Assembly (NCBI RefSeq): GCF_023343835.1
Contig: NC_064447.1
Span: forward strand, 558,001 to 622,000
DNA: 64,000 nt
Direction: 5' to 3'
DNA from: Lagopus muta
Taxonomy: Eukaryota > Chordata > Aves > Galliformes > Phasianidae
The position numbers and the translations under genes are program-made. This document shows, one piece after another, positions 32,821 through 48,908 of this stretch. The notes beneath the pieces are model-generated. The model was given only the letters and a program-made list of their open reading frames with translations. It was not told where the DNA came from and did no database searches. Position 1 is the first letter of the stretch; every line of letters begins with the position of its first letter.

Positions 32821-35800
32821 AGCCCTTGGGATGAATAAGGGAAGAGGGGCGGTGCTGAGTAAAGATATCAAATGGTCTTCAGAAGGGTGGTAGGTGGAAC
32901 ATGAAGCCCATGGAGTGCCCCAAGAACTCAGGAACACAGGTAGAGAACCCAACATTCCAAGGGGGACACAGCATTCTGCGTGGGATCCTGGCACCCAAGA
33001 AGGGACTGAGGGCTTGTTTGTTTGTTTGTTTTTAATATTTTGTAAAAAAAGCTTCCCTCGTTGTGTTAGAACAATGTTCTGAAGTTTGATATTTGTCTCT
33101 ACGTTCCTTCATCAGCTGGGGCGTTGATGCCGCTGCACATATCTCCTGTTTTGTCACTCTGGTTTGTGTGAAAGATTGGTGAGATGTGCAATCTCTGCAT
33201 GAAATTTCATTCAAGTGTTTTCCTTTATTTGCCCCCAGGAAGCAATGGCTTGGAAATGGCGGTGTCAGCCAGGAGCCCGCACTGCAAACTGAAGTCTCAT
33301 CATGTGGATCTGTTGAAAACCGCCGTGATGACAAAGGAACGTTTGCGTCGTTTCTGTGCTGACTGTCACACAGCCTTGCGGAGCAGGTAGGGATACGGCA
33401 TGGCAGAGAAAAGGGATTTCCCTCCTGATGGGGAAAAGATGCCCAAGGAACGTTCACATCCCACGTGCCGCTGTGTAACCCCCCCTTGCCCGTGCCCCAT
33501 GTGCTTCTGAATGGGCAGCACAGCTTTTGGTTCACTCAGCCGCCTGTGGCACAGCAGATCAGGCTTTCTGCAGGCATGGGAAATCATCCCATCGCTTTGT
33601 GCCTTACAAGGAAAAGGAAAACTTCCTCTTGTTAAGAGTCCGACTTCCAACCCTTACCGCCTACAGTGAAGAAGATGCCGTTTTTCTTGTATCCTTCAAG
33701 TCCATATTTTCCAAAAGGCACAAGAATTCAAATTTGAACTCCAGCAAGCGATTTCAGTGCCTATTTCTGATTGTGGCAATTATTCAGTTCAGAGGTCCCA
33801 CTTAATTTGAGGTGCCTGTTAATCAGACAAAGGCTGCAGTTGCAGCTGACTCCCCAAGACTGCAATAGGAGGTGGTGACACAGCCTTGGGCTTCCGTGTT
33901 TGTGCTAATCCCACGTTTCCTTTCTCTGCCTTGCAGGGCAGCTCGTGCTGCAAGTGGCCAGGATCGCACTGTGAATGAAGGTCGGCGTGGGAGCAGCTGC
34001 TGATGGGAGCAGGAAGTCCAGGCTGATGCACTCTGAGGCATCTCTTGGTGCGGTACCAGAGGTGGCAGTAATGATGTCGGGGCACAGCTGCAGAAGAACA
34101 TGAGGAGCTCCCCAGCAGGAAGCCACAAAACCTGCAGAAAGCTGCAGGAGAGCCAGAGAGTGCATGGGAGCCCAGGAGGAAATGCAGCCCAGGAGTTTGA
34201 GCGGCGCCTGGCAGTGGAGTGCTGCGGCCCACAGCCAGAGCTATTCTGCCTTCGCTGCTTCCCAAGCAGGAGGTGTCTGTCCTCGTAAAACCAGAGGGCT
34301 GGCTCATCCAAATGCTTGCTAATTGTTTGGAAGATCAAATTCTGAGGCTCAAATCCTTCCAGCCTCCAAGCTGGAGGCAACATCTCCTGGGTGCAGTCGT
34401 GCGGTGCCTGAGCGAGAGGGTGACCCGAGATGGCTGCACAAGAGTCACCTTAATTTCTCTGTTATCTTACTTCCAATAACCCCACTGGGTGACCCCTGTG
34501 TCGGTCTCTTAGAATTTGGATCTAGGAGGTGCCCGCTTCCTTTGCTTGGAATGAAAGCGCAGGAGTGATGCGGAACCGTGCTGAGGTCACAGTCGTTGCT
34601 GGGGTGGCAGGGCTTGGCCCTCCGTGGCGAGCAGAGCTGGTGCTCTAGTGAGCGAGTGGCACACAGAGACTGAGCTCTGAGCGTTTTGTGGCAAGGATCA
34701 TCCTTGAGAGCCCGTCAGAAGCACCGCTGCGGTGTGTGTGTGACCTGGGCACAGCCTGGACTGACCTGGACCAAGAGGTGAGCTGGGCTTGGTGCTGCGT
34801 GGTGGCTGGAAGGAGTCTCAGCAGAAAAGCTGGGCTGGGGAGGAGTTCCCAGCTCAAACGAGGCCCTTCCCAATGGCTGTTTCCAGGGGAAATGGATTCT
34901 CTGAGAGATTGTGGCACACGTTTGGGTGAGGATGACGAATTGCCGTCACTCCCCTGTGTAATGCTACAGTGCAATGCAAAGTGCAGCAGTAACAACAGGG
35001 TGGCAAAGTCCTAGGCTGCAGCAAGGGAGGATTTGCCCAAGTGCAGCAGCTGTGGACACAGAAAGAAAGGAAAAAAGCTGCTGAGCCTTGGAAGGCCCCA
35101 GGTAGCAGGGATCTCCACTCAGACACCCTTGCCTCCACTGCCAACCCTTCAGTGATGACTGGGAAGAGTTTGTGTGCACCTGAGCTGCCCTGGGTTCCCA
35201 CCAGGTGCTCAACCACTGCCTCAAGCTGTGACTGACCATTGCCACTACAGCCCTGCAAAACTGCTGCTGGGCCCCAGCCTTCACCTCAGACAGGACAAAG
35301 GAACAAGAGCACAGACTTGACGCAGTGCAACTTGTGCTTTAATGACCCACGGAGCGCTGGCTGTGCCGTATCCAGCACATTTTTAACAAAACCCCACTGA
35401 AGTCACGGTGGAGAGCCGGGTGCTCAGCTGGGGACATGCACTGTCCGGTGACATCACAAGCACGGTGACATCACAAGCACTGTGCTGGGGCCGTGGCTGC
35501 CACCAGTGAGTGCCACAGCCGTGAGCGCTGCACAGCAGTGTGGACACGCTGCGTAAGCTCTCGTCCCGGCTGGCAGTGAGAGTGGTGGTGGCTGACGGGT
35601 GCTGCCCGCTGTCGCTGACGGTGCTGCTCAGCCATTGGGCTGCAGTGTGAGCTGGAAGGGAGAGGGACTGCAGCTGTGCCTGGTAAGCCAGAATTGTAGG
35701 TTTGTCAAACGTGGGAGTCGTACCAGTGCATCCATTGCAGCTGCAGCAAGAGGAGAAGATGAAGGGAGTCATTTTCATGTCAGGAACGCAAAACGCGTGC

Positions 35801-35999
35801 TGCTAGGTGTATAACTGGTGGTGAGATGGAGGACAGTGCTTGCTGGGAGAAGTCGTGGCAGTTAGACACAAGTTGGATCTAGACTTGGCACAGTTCTTGC
35901 AACCTGCTGCTTCTGAGACTCCTCGAGAGTCACATAAACAAAGAAAGCTGGGAAAATGCTTATTCCTCATGGTTCTTCCCTTGTTGACTCTTTCCTTAG
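32821..35999. other. Region between the VWD relic and the ZC3H11A-like gene
   Basis: It holds a possible noncoding exon at 33240-33387 (acceptor tttgcccccag, donor GTAGGG) and an unexplained 186-codon minus-strand ORF at 34383-33823 that I do not accept as a gene. Promoter and first exon(s) of the downstream gene should lie here, but no CpG island is present. Confidence 0.35.
35446..35479. repeat. Tandem 17-bp duplication containing CRE-like TGACATCA
   Basis: cggtgacatcacaagca occurs twice in direct tandem without mismatch. Each unit carries TGACATCA, one base from the CRE palindrome TGACGTCA. It lies about 520 bp before the proposed 5'UTR exon of the ZC3H11A-like gene. A regulatory role is inference. 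Confidence 0.6.
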
Positions 36000-36113
36000 G
36001 GTTCCACTCTGAAAGGTGATCTTGGGTCCAAGCAGTCCCAGAGTGCAGCCGCCTCTTTCCAAGAGCGGGGAATTCCTTTGGAGACAGCCCAACCTTGCTC
36101 CAAGAAGTTCCCC
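36000..36113 (+). other. 5'UTR part of the ZC3H11A-like first coding exon
   Basis: The acceptor gactctttccttag ends at 35999, immediately before this stretch, which then runs without a break into the ATG at 36114. This indicates at least one further upstream noncoding exon. Confidence 0.5.
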
Positions 36114-39170
<3,057 letters not shown>

Positions 39171-39209
39171 TCTGATTGTATATTTTAAAACAAACAACAA
39201 CAAAAAACA

Positions 39210-39215
39210 ATTAAA
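39210..39215 (+). terminator. ATTAAA poly(A) signal of the ZC3H11A-like gene
   Basis: ATTAAA lies 40 bp after the TAG in an A-rich stretch, followed by T/C-rich sequence suitable as a downstream element. It implies a very short 3'UTR. Confidence 0.5.
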
Positions 39216-39299
39216 ACCAACCCTATTCCTTTTCAACCCTGTTCCTTTTCTTTCTTATACTGTGGGGGCACTTTTCCTGAAACTGTGCAATGAGTCTGA

Positions 39300-40830
39300 A
39301 AGCAAACTGGTAAAAATCAGCAGTGGAATAGAATGGTGCAGGAACTAGAAAATGCTGGGATCATAAGACCTGCACATAGCCCGTGTAATTCCCCCATATG
39401 GCCAGTGGGGAAGTCAGGCTGCACATGGAGAATGACAGTGGGTTACAGAGCATTAAATAAGGTTACTTTCCTGTTCATGCAGCCGTACCCAATATTGCCT
39501 CTCTGATGGACACAGGGATGGAGTAGGGACATAAAAACCTACCACTGTGTCCTAGACTTGGCAAATGCATTCTTCACTATTGCCATCCATGAAGAATCCC
39601 AAGGTCGGTTTGCATTTACATGGGGAGGCAGGCAGCAGACCTTTCAGGGCCTGCCACAAACGTATGTGCATTCACCAACCTGTTGTCAGGACAGGCCCAG
39701 GCACTGGGTATATTCAGTCCTACCCTTCCAGCCATACTAGATGTCCATGGAACTCAGGATGGCTTTGGCTGGGGCCTATGGCAGTTCCAAAATTCTCTTT
39801 GAACTCCAGTTGGGTTCTGGTCTCAGGTTTGGCATGGAGCAGAAGTGAGGTACAGCATGACTGAAAAACATTACTGGCTGCCTATTCCATATTACAAGCA
39901 GTAGAGCTAATAACCCAAACAACTGAAGTCGTAGTTAAGACCACCTTGCCAATTCAGGGCTGGGTGAAAGATCTGACCCACCTTCCTAAGACAGGAGTGG
40001 CCCAAGTACAGACAATGGCAGATGGGTTGCCTATCTCGGGCACAGGAATAGTCTGCCTTCATCACCACTGAAAGAAGAGCATCACTTTGGCCCAATGATG
40101 TATCATGGCTATGTGCCAGAAGAGACAGTGATCTCTCCATCAGAGAAGAGTCCCATTCAAGAAGGGAAATATCTCATTCCTGAAGATGCCTGGTATACAG
40201 ATGTGTCCTGCAAGGTAACTCCAGCAAACCTTCTGGTTTGAGGATGAGGATGGTCAGAGTAGCCAACGGGCAGAGCTGTGAGCTGTGTGGATGGTTATAA
40301 CCAAGGAACCCCGTGATGATATCCTGAATATCTGCACAGGCAGTTGGGCTGTGTACTGTGGGCTCACCCTTTGGATTGCACAGTGGGCCATCCAGGAATG
40401 GACTACCCACACCCAACCAATCTGGGGCAGAGATTTGTGGTTAGACACAGGACTGTACATGTCTACCACATTTCTGGCCACTAACCTCTACAGTCACCAG
40501 GAAATGGTGAAGCTGACACGACGGCCCGAATTGGATGGATTGAGGATTCACCATCTGAGAACATCGCCCATTGGTTACGTCAGAAGCTGCAGCATGCAGG
40601 ACAAGACAGTGTGGACAGCTGATAAAGCATGGGGGCTGCCCATACAGCTATCTGACAATGCCAAGGCATGCTGAGACTGCGATGCTCCAAGATGAGACCT
40701 GTGGGACAAAGAATGTCATTACCCTGCAAATGAGTAAACAAGCTTGGTAGCTACTTGCGCCAGATGTAAACATGCACAAGGTGCCTGGTCGGTCCATGTG
40801 AGCAAGGAGTTGTTGTGCAGGTATATTGAA
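39300..40830 (+). mobile_element. ERV-L-like (class III) endogenous retrovirus pol relic
   Basis: Broken reading frames show, in order, the N-terminal RT fingers (NSPIWPV, WRMTVGYRALNKVT; about 39345-39480), the palm start (ANAFFTI, RFAFTWGG; about 39555-39640), a connection/RNase H region with KTTLPIQGWVKDLTHLPKTG (about 39935-39990) and WYTDVSC (about 40190), and an integrase zinc-binding start with CARCKHAQG (about 40760). Multiple frameshifts and stops are present. The RT active-site YxDD segment is not found and seems deleted. The style of the RT motifs fits ERV-L rather than alpharetrovirus or gammaretrovirus. No LTR or env was recognised. It is a dead copy, on the same strand as the gene before it. 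Confidence 0.85.
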
Positions 40831-42027
40831 AGCACATAAAATAAAGGTCTTCCTTCTGCACCAGCAAGGGAGTCCATGACTCTCCTGCCACACCTTCGGC
40901 TCCTGCTTCTGACATTCAGAGAGAGCTGCAGGCAGAGGGATCCCAGGGTGCTCAGGCCCAGTTAGGGCCAGTGTCTCCTTCAGCTTATTGGGGCCAGGGA
41001 GGGCAGAAGGGACTGCAGGAGATCCCCTGAGGCACTGTGCAGGAGGAAAGGCAGCAAGGATGCTGCTGCAGGCAGCGGGCTCTGAGCTGGGACTGCACAG
41101 CCAGGCACAGCTGCACAGCCCACAGCCTGGCCATGTGTGGCAGGCTCATCCAGCCAGGGCCTGGGGATGTGGTCTTTTCCCTAGCAACACACCCTGATCT
41201 TCCAGTTCTGGTGTGTCTCAGCCTTGTGCTTGATGTCTTTCTGCTTCAGGATCTTTGAGATGACTGTGAAGGTTTCTCCCAAGGCCTGTGGAGCAGCAGA
41301 AGCTGGCAGAAGGCACCACAGCACGTGGAAGGAGACCTGTTGTCTGCTGCCTCTTAGTCAGGGTGCGTTACGGGAAGTTGCTCAGGGGAACAGAGTGTGA
41401 ACTGGGTTGGAAGGGCAAAGCGGGGACACAGAAGCAGTAACCCTTCTGTGGGCTTCCCCAGGACGATGCTCAGCTGGGTGTCTCACAGCTCCTCCATGCT
41501 CAGGCTCCAGGTGGCAGAGCTCTGAACCCAGGCTGCAGGGCCAGGGTTCCTTCATCTGCACTGAGGGAGGAGGCCAGCCGTGATGGACGTGGCATGAGGA
41601 AGGAAGGGGAGCCGTGCCCCGGCTTCAGGGACTCAGGCAGTGGCACCCCAAGGGGACAGACATCCCCAGGGGCCAATTGCCTGCATCCCTGGCCCTTGAT
41701 GCCCAGAGCTGTGTGGGGTCAGCACACCCCTGCCCACACAAATGGTCAGGGCTGAAATCCATACCTGTGCCACGCTCTGGGTCTTGTCATTCACAGGGAA
41801 CAGCAGCAGAAGCAGGCTCAAGCACAATCTGCATTTCTCTCTTATGTTCCACTGTCTTTTTATTAGTGTACAGTGAGTTCTCACAAAACTCCTGCTTTTG
41901 TTGTGCTCCGGCCCCCCTGGCTGGCATATTCTAGATGGTGCCTTAGAAGGGCAGAGTAGAGGGGAACAATCATGACTCTGCTGCATCCAGGTACATCAGT
42001 GGAGGACCTGATCCAGGCTCTCAGGAG
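40831..42027. other. Intergenic DNA, nothing recognised
   Basis: GC-moderate sequence between the ERV relic and a CR1 copy. It could include unrecognised LTR sequence of the ERV, but no repeat pair was found to support that. Confidence 0.35.
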
Positions 42028-42462
42028 GACCTTGCACTTGGCCTCGTTGAACTCCACCAGGTTGGCATGGGCCCACCTCTCAAGCCTGTCCAGGTCCCTC
42101 TGGATGGCATCCCTTCCCTCTAGCGGCTCATTGCACCGCTCAGCTTGGTACCAGCTGTAAAACTGCTGAGGGTGCGCTCAATCCCACTGTCCATGCTGCC
42201 TACAAAGATGGTAAATCAAACCGACCCCAGCACTGATCTCTGAGGAATACAGTCGTCACCAGTCTCCATGTGGACACTGAGCCATGGACCACAACTCTCT
42301 GAGTGCGATCATCCAGCCAATGCCATATCCAGCAAATGATCCCTCCCTCACATCCATTTTTCTCCAATTTGATGACCAGGATTTCATACTGGACAGTGTC
42401 GAATGCTGTGCGTAAGTGCAGCTAGATGATGTCAGTTGCTCTTCCTTTAAACACTGATCCTG
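42028..42462 (-). mobile_element. CR1 LINE internal fragment
   Basis: Antisense of the CR1 RT-coding region: gaccttgcacttggcctcgt, then caagcctgtccaggtccctc, then gtggacactgagccatggac. It covers the same stretch as 29300-29700 in the longer minus-strand copy. The 3' end of the element is missing. Confidence 0.92.
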
Positions 42463-43070
42463 ATCCTGAATCCTAATTTTGACATATGTGGATGGGTTAA
42501 CTCAGAAGCAATGGAGAAGCAGGGAGTTGTTGAAAGCCCCTCTCATTTTGTCCTCTGCTAGAGCAGAGTTGTGCCTCTACTCCTTTCCTCTCTATGAAAT
42601 GTGATGAATGCTACTCCTCACCAGCACTGTTTGTGAAGCTTAATCTCCTCTTTGTAAGCCTCAACAGGGGAGCCCTCACAAAATCAAGATCATTTCAGAG
42701 TAGTTATCAGTTAGTTAGAAACTTCTTTCATGTTGTGATCAGAAAGCAATAAATCTCTCATATACCCTGCCCTCTGAAAGCAGTCCTCTTTGGGATGACA
42801 ACATCAGTGCGTGACTGTGCTAATGTTCAACCACACGTCCTGGGAACATCTTAGAGGCAGGTCTCTGTCTCCATTTTGCTGTGCTGATGGAGCTGCCCTG
42901 CACAGGGAAGTCCTGAGAAGGGACAGGTATTTGGGACCAGTGCCAGCAGTTTATGTTTGGGATACCCACTAGCCTTGCCTCAGGAAGAAGTGGAAGATCA
43001 GCTCACTTCTCTGCTATTTGAAAACCTTTCAGCCCTGTTTTCTCTCATGGGAGCAAATCTATCCTTTTTT

Positions 43071-43155
43071 TTCTGTAGATATGGTGTATGTTGTATGCAT
43101 GGTGTATGTTGTATGCGTGGTGTATGTTGTTTTCTGTAGATATGGTGTATGCAGT
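43071..43155. repeat. Small minisatellite, 18-bp unit
   Basis: atggtgtatgttgtatgc occurs twice in tandem from 43081, followed by a third, diverged unit. The flanking string ttctgtagatatggtgtatg recurs 61 bp later (43071 and 43132), so the array is nested in a larger duplication. Confidence 0.85.
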
Positions 43156-43782
43156 TTTACTGCATGTATTTCTATGACAGCCCTGTGCTTTTGGGAGCAG
43201 GAATGTGGAGGCTTTCAGGAAAGAAGTGGAGTTCTGGGCGTGCTGAGTTCTGCTTTGTGCATGTGGTGCAGCACTTACCTCCCCCTGCCCAATGTTTGTT
43301 CTGCTTTAACTGAGACCTAGCATTACAGTATCATATACTTCGGGAAAATGTAAGAGAAAATTATATGCAGTGTCTTGTCCCAGTGCTAGTAGTAGGAGAA
43401 AATGCTTAGAGTAGAGCTTAGCCTGCTGATTGGTTATTATGAGGCTCTCTTACTCCAAAAAGTGTAACTTGTTAAATGAAGTAACTGTCAGGTCTATACT
43501 ATCCTGTGTGATAGGTTTCCAAAGCCCTACCAGATCACTCACCTCAGACCACCGACACATTGCAGAGGTGTCTCTGAAACGAGCACCATGAATTTCAGCA
43601 GGTGTAGAAAATACCTGTACATGTTTCTCAGCAGGAGGAAGGCAGGTGCCAGGAGCTGCACCTTTAGCTCCCACAACAGGCACAGCTGGATGCAGACCCA
43701 CATTTCCCTGTCATCTGGGCCAGGAAATTTCATCAAGGAGATTTATGACTGCAGCTGGCAGCCACTCCCCTTCTTCCCCCCT

Positions 43783-43799
43783 CCCCCCCCCCCCCCCCC
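43783..43799. repeat. Poly-C tract
   Basis: A run of about 17 C preceded by C-rich sequence (cttcttcccccctc). Confidence 0.9.
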
Positions 43800-46700
43800 A
43801 GGCCTGCAACAGGGCTGTCCGTCGCCATCCACAGGGAGCCAAGCTGTTCCACCAGCAATGCAACAGTTTTCCCAAATGACTTCTATAGCGTGCAAAATTT
43901 AACCTCAATTAAATATTTTCTTAGCAAATATCAAGCAAGATATATCTGCTCAAATGGTGCTTCTCCAGGCTTAGCCAATCTCAGTTCCACTCAGGAGAAA
44001 GCTGCCATCTGCTCACATCTCTGTCACTCTGCTGTATGGGCCACCCCTATGAGCCTGCATTTGTTTGTTGTGCCAATGCACAGGGACCTTCAGTGCCAGC
44101 TCAACTGCTAAGCTGGAAAACCACTCACGTAAGTAAATGACCAGAAGCTGACTGGCCTCTTTCTGGTGACTCTGCGCTTACTGTCATTAGCCCTAGTGCA
44201 ATCCGTGACCATTGCTTGAGAGAAAAGTAACACAAGTTCCATCCCAGAAAACCATAATTAGCTGGACTGAGCTCAGCAGTGCCTCACATCTCCAAGATTT
44301 TAACATCTCATAAATTAAGAAGCCTTTCAGGCTGGGCAATGCTCTGGCAGCGTTCATAGGCATTAAAAGGCTGCTGTAATGAGCCTCATAAAATGAAATG
44401 CTGGTTTTTAAAAGAGAGGAAACAACTGATTGCCTTCAGCATACATTCAGAAATATGAGGGGTTTCACCCTCATCACCATCATTCAACCATCAGCTTAGT
44501 AGATGTGGTTAGATCCCAGCGCATAGCTTTTGCTGATCAGCAGTTGCAGATGGCAGGGGTGAGAAGAGACACCCACCCACATTGCATGGGAAGTCATGGC
44601 AGGGTGAGGAGGTGAAGAGAAAAAGAAACTGCAAGGTACCGCTTGTGAAGAGTGAAGTAAGGTTGCAGTGACTAGGTGGAATACCTCTTAGCTTTGCAGA
44701 TAAACCATGACCTTAGTTATCCAGGCCATGATCTTGCTTTCCCTGGAGCCTGTGCCAAAGCGCTCCTTAGCTTTCCCATTGCCAAACAGGCTCCAGCTTT
44801 CTTTGTCAGTGACAGTTTGTCCCTTGCAAATGATCTGTGCAAGCAGAGCACTGAGCAAGTCAATACAGTTCTCCGTGCCAATGATGGATCTGACCTCACA
44901 GGAAATTATTGTGCCAATGCTTTTAGCCAGTAAAATTTTGGGCAGCAGTCATGCAAATGTTTCAATTCATTTAGCTACATGAGTACGCCAGGAAAATCAA
45001 TGAAATCACTTAGATGATTAAAATTGCTTTGTTCGAAGTGTTTCTAGCCTCTGCACAAGTCCTTGATCTATATGGATGGCTTATGCACAGATTGGTGCAT
45101 TTACAATGGAAAAAATAAAAGCCTTTTCCTTAAGAGATGTTGCAGAGAAGGTAACTATAAGTAAAGCGAGTCTTTATTTTTCCACTGACATATGTTGTCT
45201 CTGTGTTGTAATACACAGGTACTGTCCATGGGAGACATGAAAATCTATTATGCCAAGCTCTGTGAGTCCCTGATACTTGACAGTGTGTGCTCTTTATCTT
45301 TAGTATTTCCTGGAGAAGAGTTGAGTCCATCCATGTGCAAAATATTGCAACTGACAGGGAGAGGAGGCATGCATGTGTTTCAAGACATGTGCCTGGGGAG
45401 ACTGTGGTTATGTAAGGACTCTTTTGACACGAGCAATTATATAAAATAATAATACTGGAAAGGAAGGCAGTAAATGAATGCACAGAAGGAATTTATTTGC
45501 AGTAGTAGAGCCTGTGTCACTGCAGGTGATGGGAATGGAACAGAATGGTCAATAAGTTCCTCATGGTCTGCTCTGGCATTCTGCTTTCCTGCCCACTGAC
45601 CCCCAGGTGCTGCTACTTTTCAGTAAGTAAAGCAGGAACCCTGCTGCTGCAGTCCCTGCACTACACAGCCATGGGCAAGTGAATGTTAATTCCCCTGCAA
45701 GCACAAGAGAGGAATGAGGCCATGAAACATCCTAGTTACCGAGATGCAATATTTGAAAAGCTGTTTCTTTTGTTACATTTTAAACAGAAGCATTTTCAGC
45801 GAGCTGCAGGACATGCAGCATGGCTGGTTCTGCTGCTGCAGTGGTAGGAAGGGAAGGAGGACAGGTGCTTACTTAGCGATGCAGTGTGTGCACTGCAGAG
45901 AGGATGTGCATAGAAGTGCTCAGTGAACCATGTGCTCTGCCTGTGGGATTTCATCTCCCAGGGTAGGATCTACAGCTCTGATATCCCAGGAGATGACACA
46001 CTGCATTGAAAAAGGCTTTTCTCAAAAATTCTTTTTCAGTTCTGAAAACGAGACAAGTTCAGAACTGTCTGGGCAGGCAGCAGACTTTCAGTCCAGTCTG
46101 AAGTTGGACTCTGCTCAACATACAACAAAGCCTTCACCATTGTAACTTGCCTTCTTCCACAGGTATAGCTCAGATGTCACCATCACATCACTGGTTTAAC
46201 AGCAGGGAGAGGAAAGGAGCTTTGTACCACTTGGCCTGTGCTTCTGTATTGCAAACAAGAAGCTAGAGACCTCCCCTGAGGACAACCACAGTGCACATGT
46301 ATTTCATGTGCTGTAACCAATCTCATCCTTTTCAGGTATAAGCACTAGTACTGAGACTAACCAACGGGATATGAGAGCGCTAAATTTGGGCCCCAGAGCA
46401 AATATTTCAGTGTCTGCCTTGCAATTTCCAGTGAGTCATGCTGCCCATGCAGCTCCCTGCACGGCTCATGGCATGGTGACCTCTGTGCCCAGCTTCACAG
46501 CTCTCTGCTGGGGACTGGGCTAGTTACAACCCTGTGTCTCTGTATCTACAGTCTCTGGGTTCAGAAGCAGAAGGGTCTACCCAGTTGTTGGCTCACAGTG
46601 AACTTGGTGGGGCTTGAAGAGGTTGCTTAGGGAAAGACACATTCAGCAGCTTACAGATAACCCAGGTTTTGGTCAGCAACTACTGAAGCGACTTGAGGGA

Positions 46701-48874
46701 TTTCCAAACTGCCTGCTCATGCGTACAAGCGTGAAACATTTGTGTGTGTGGCATCATCAGCTGAGAATAAAGTGCAGGCTAGCCATTTTTAAGGCTTTTC
46801 CAACAGATGGTGCTGTGGTATCGTGAAAAACTAAATTTGTGTTTGGAAGAGGTTTTGGAGGCTGTTTCCTGCTCTCCTTGCTTTCCCTTCCCTGGTTTCG
46901 TCATTGAATGGTTTCTAGTACTCCCTACAAAGTTCTGCACAGACTTTCCTCAGCTTCAATTTATTCCTGACAGTTTGGTGTTGCCTTTGCTGCCCCAGCC
47001 TCAGGGGAGGGCTGACATAGCAGGGACTGCCCAGAAGGAGCCTGCAGCTCTTCCACCTTTCTTGACTCGATGCACCTGCTCCTGCAGACAAGCTGTGACT
47101 CACTGCACACTCGTGTCCACCTTGCCATAGGCACTACTGCTGTAGTCTGTATCATGATAATGGAGCAGCTGTGCCACTGCCAACACATGCCATGAACGTA
47201 GAACCTTCAGTCAGATACCTGCTATACCTTGTGTTTTATCATTGCCACTTCTCCTGCCTGAATGTCACTTACATTGTTGAGCCCTTTGTAGAGTCTTTGA
47301 AACTAAGTGATTACTTCTTAGGTAATTTGCTCAGTTGATTCCTTTAAAAATCCAGAGGAGCCCTTGAACAGGCATGTGAGTAAGTGACCAGTTTGCCTAA
47401 TTGATGCTGTCTGTAAAATTTGGTTCCCACCTTTGTGAAGGGGAAATAATGCCAAGATCAGTTCACCCCAGTTTAGCTGAGGTACTTGTATGGGTAGGTG
47501 GTTGCACTTTGGAATATGGAAGAATGTTTGGATTTATTCTCACATTAATATTTTTTCCAGTGGATCCAGTCCCATTGCGATCAGACTTTTGAGTACTGTA
47601 TCCCTTTTAAAGAAACATCTGTTATAATTAACTTTAATGCCTTGGGCTGAAGTACCACCCTCGTGCCAGTGATGGTTTCATCATCCTTTTGTGGGGCAGG
47701 TGGAAAATCCAGCAAGGCAGCTGGTCTCCTTTCACCTGTTCTGCTGCACTTGGCCTTAGTGTTCTAACTCCTAGAACCAGTAAGAATCTCTGCTCAGCAG
47801 AGTACAGACCAGTAATTTGTCAAAGACAACCTGTGTCACACAGTATAGCTTTGTGAGAACCAGGTTGCTTCATCTTGTTTCCTGCCCTTTACTCTCACAG
47901 GAGCAGTAGTGACTGTGGCCTTGATGGGACTGAGATTTCTTTCTGCCTCCTGGTTTCAGGATTTCGCTTCTGCTTGCACGGGCACAGGGAGATGTAGCTC
48001 CTGTGGTTTTCTGCACAGGATCCTGCTCATGCAAAGCACCAAAACGTTGGGGCCTGCTTGTGCAGACCACTGTGGTTGGGATCTTGACTCCTTCATCCAG
48101 GATTGATGCTGTTTACGATCCCGGAGCAGCTGTATCATTACTCATGTGGCTCTGCTGCAGTCATCTGAGCGATGACTCCATTTGTCACATGTGAACCTCC
48201 CCCAGCTGGGCCCGTCAGGGCCTTGCATCTCTGCTGCTGGTGTCAGTGCAAAACTCATTTCCTTTTGGCCCGGTGTGACTGCACCAGCCCCCAAATCCAG
48301 CCCCAGTCCCTGGTAAAGATGTTAAACCTGTGATTCGGGAGGGCTGACTGCTAAGTTAGGTTCTGCAGACTTTTAGGCTGTCAAAACAGGTTTTTAACCT
48401 ATTATTTGTGCCTTATTAGACTCTTGGACACTTGTAGGCGTGCAAGCAACATGGGGCAGCTTGGCTGAGACTTATGATTCCTGCCTCTGCCCCGGAGAAC
48501 GTGGAGGGAAGGCGGCCAGTGAGAAGCCAGCTCTCATGGTGAGTAGGAGCAGCTCCACAGTTGCCCTCCCAAGAGCACATCCAGCTTTGCTCATAAGCAG
48601 CACCGCAGGACGTCTCCCATCCTTCAGGGCTCACAGCCCCGCTGGCCAGAGGGCGAGCAAAGCGCTGCAGCCGTGAGCCCCGGACCGGCGGCAGTAGGTG
48701 GCATCACGGAACCGGAGAGCGGAGGGAGAGCGGGGCTCGGAGCCGCCGATGGGAGCAGGGGAGGGCAGCTCTTCCCAAGGCCTTCCCACAACCCAATGCT
48801 CGGAGCGTTTTCATCCTGTGTTATATAGGGACTTCCTATAAAGTATTGCCTTGCCCAAACAACCCTGCCCCCAA

Positions 48875-48908
48875 CCCCCCCCCCCGCTCCCCCCCCCCCC
48901 CCCCCCCC
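48875..48908. repeat. Poly-C tract, interrupted
   Basis: Runs of about 11 and 20 C separated by gct. On the minus strand this is a G-run cluster able to form G-quadruplexes. Length may be unreliable in the assembly. Confidence 0.9.

Noticed and set aside
33823..34383. 186-codon minus-strand ORF with a second overlapping frame
   Set aside because: No recognisable domain, mixed Cys/Ser/Leu composition, no splice or promoter support. Left as unexplained.
40988..41258. Cys-rich ORFs near 41 kb as possible env or host gene
   Set aside because: No motif, short, and composition explained by local CTG-rich sequence.
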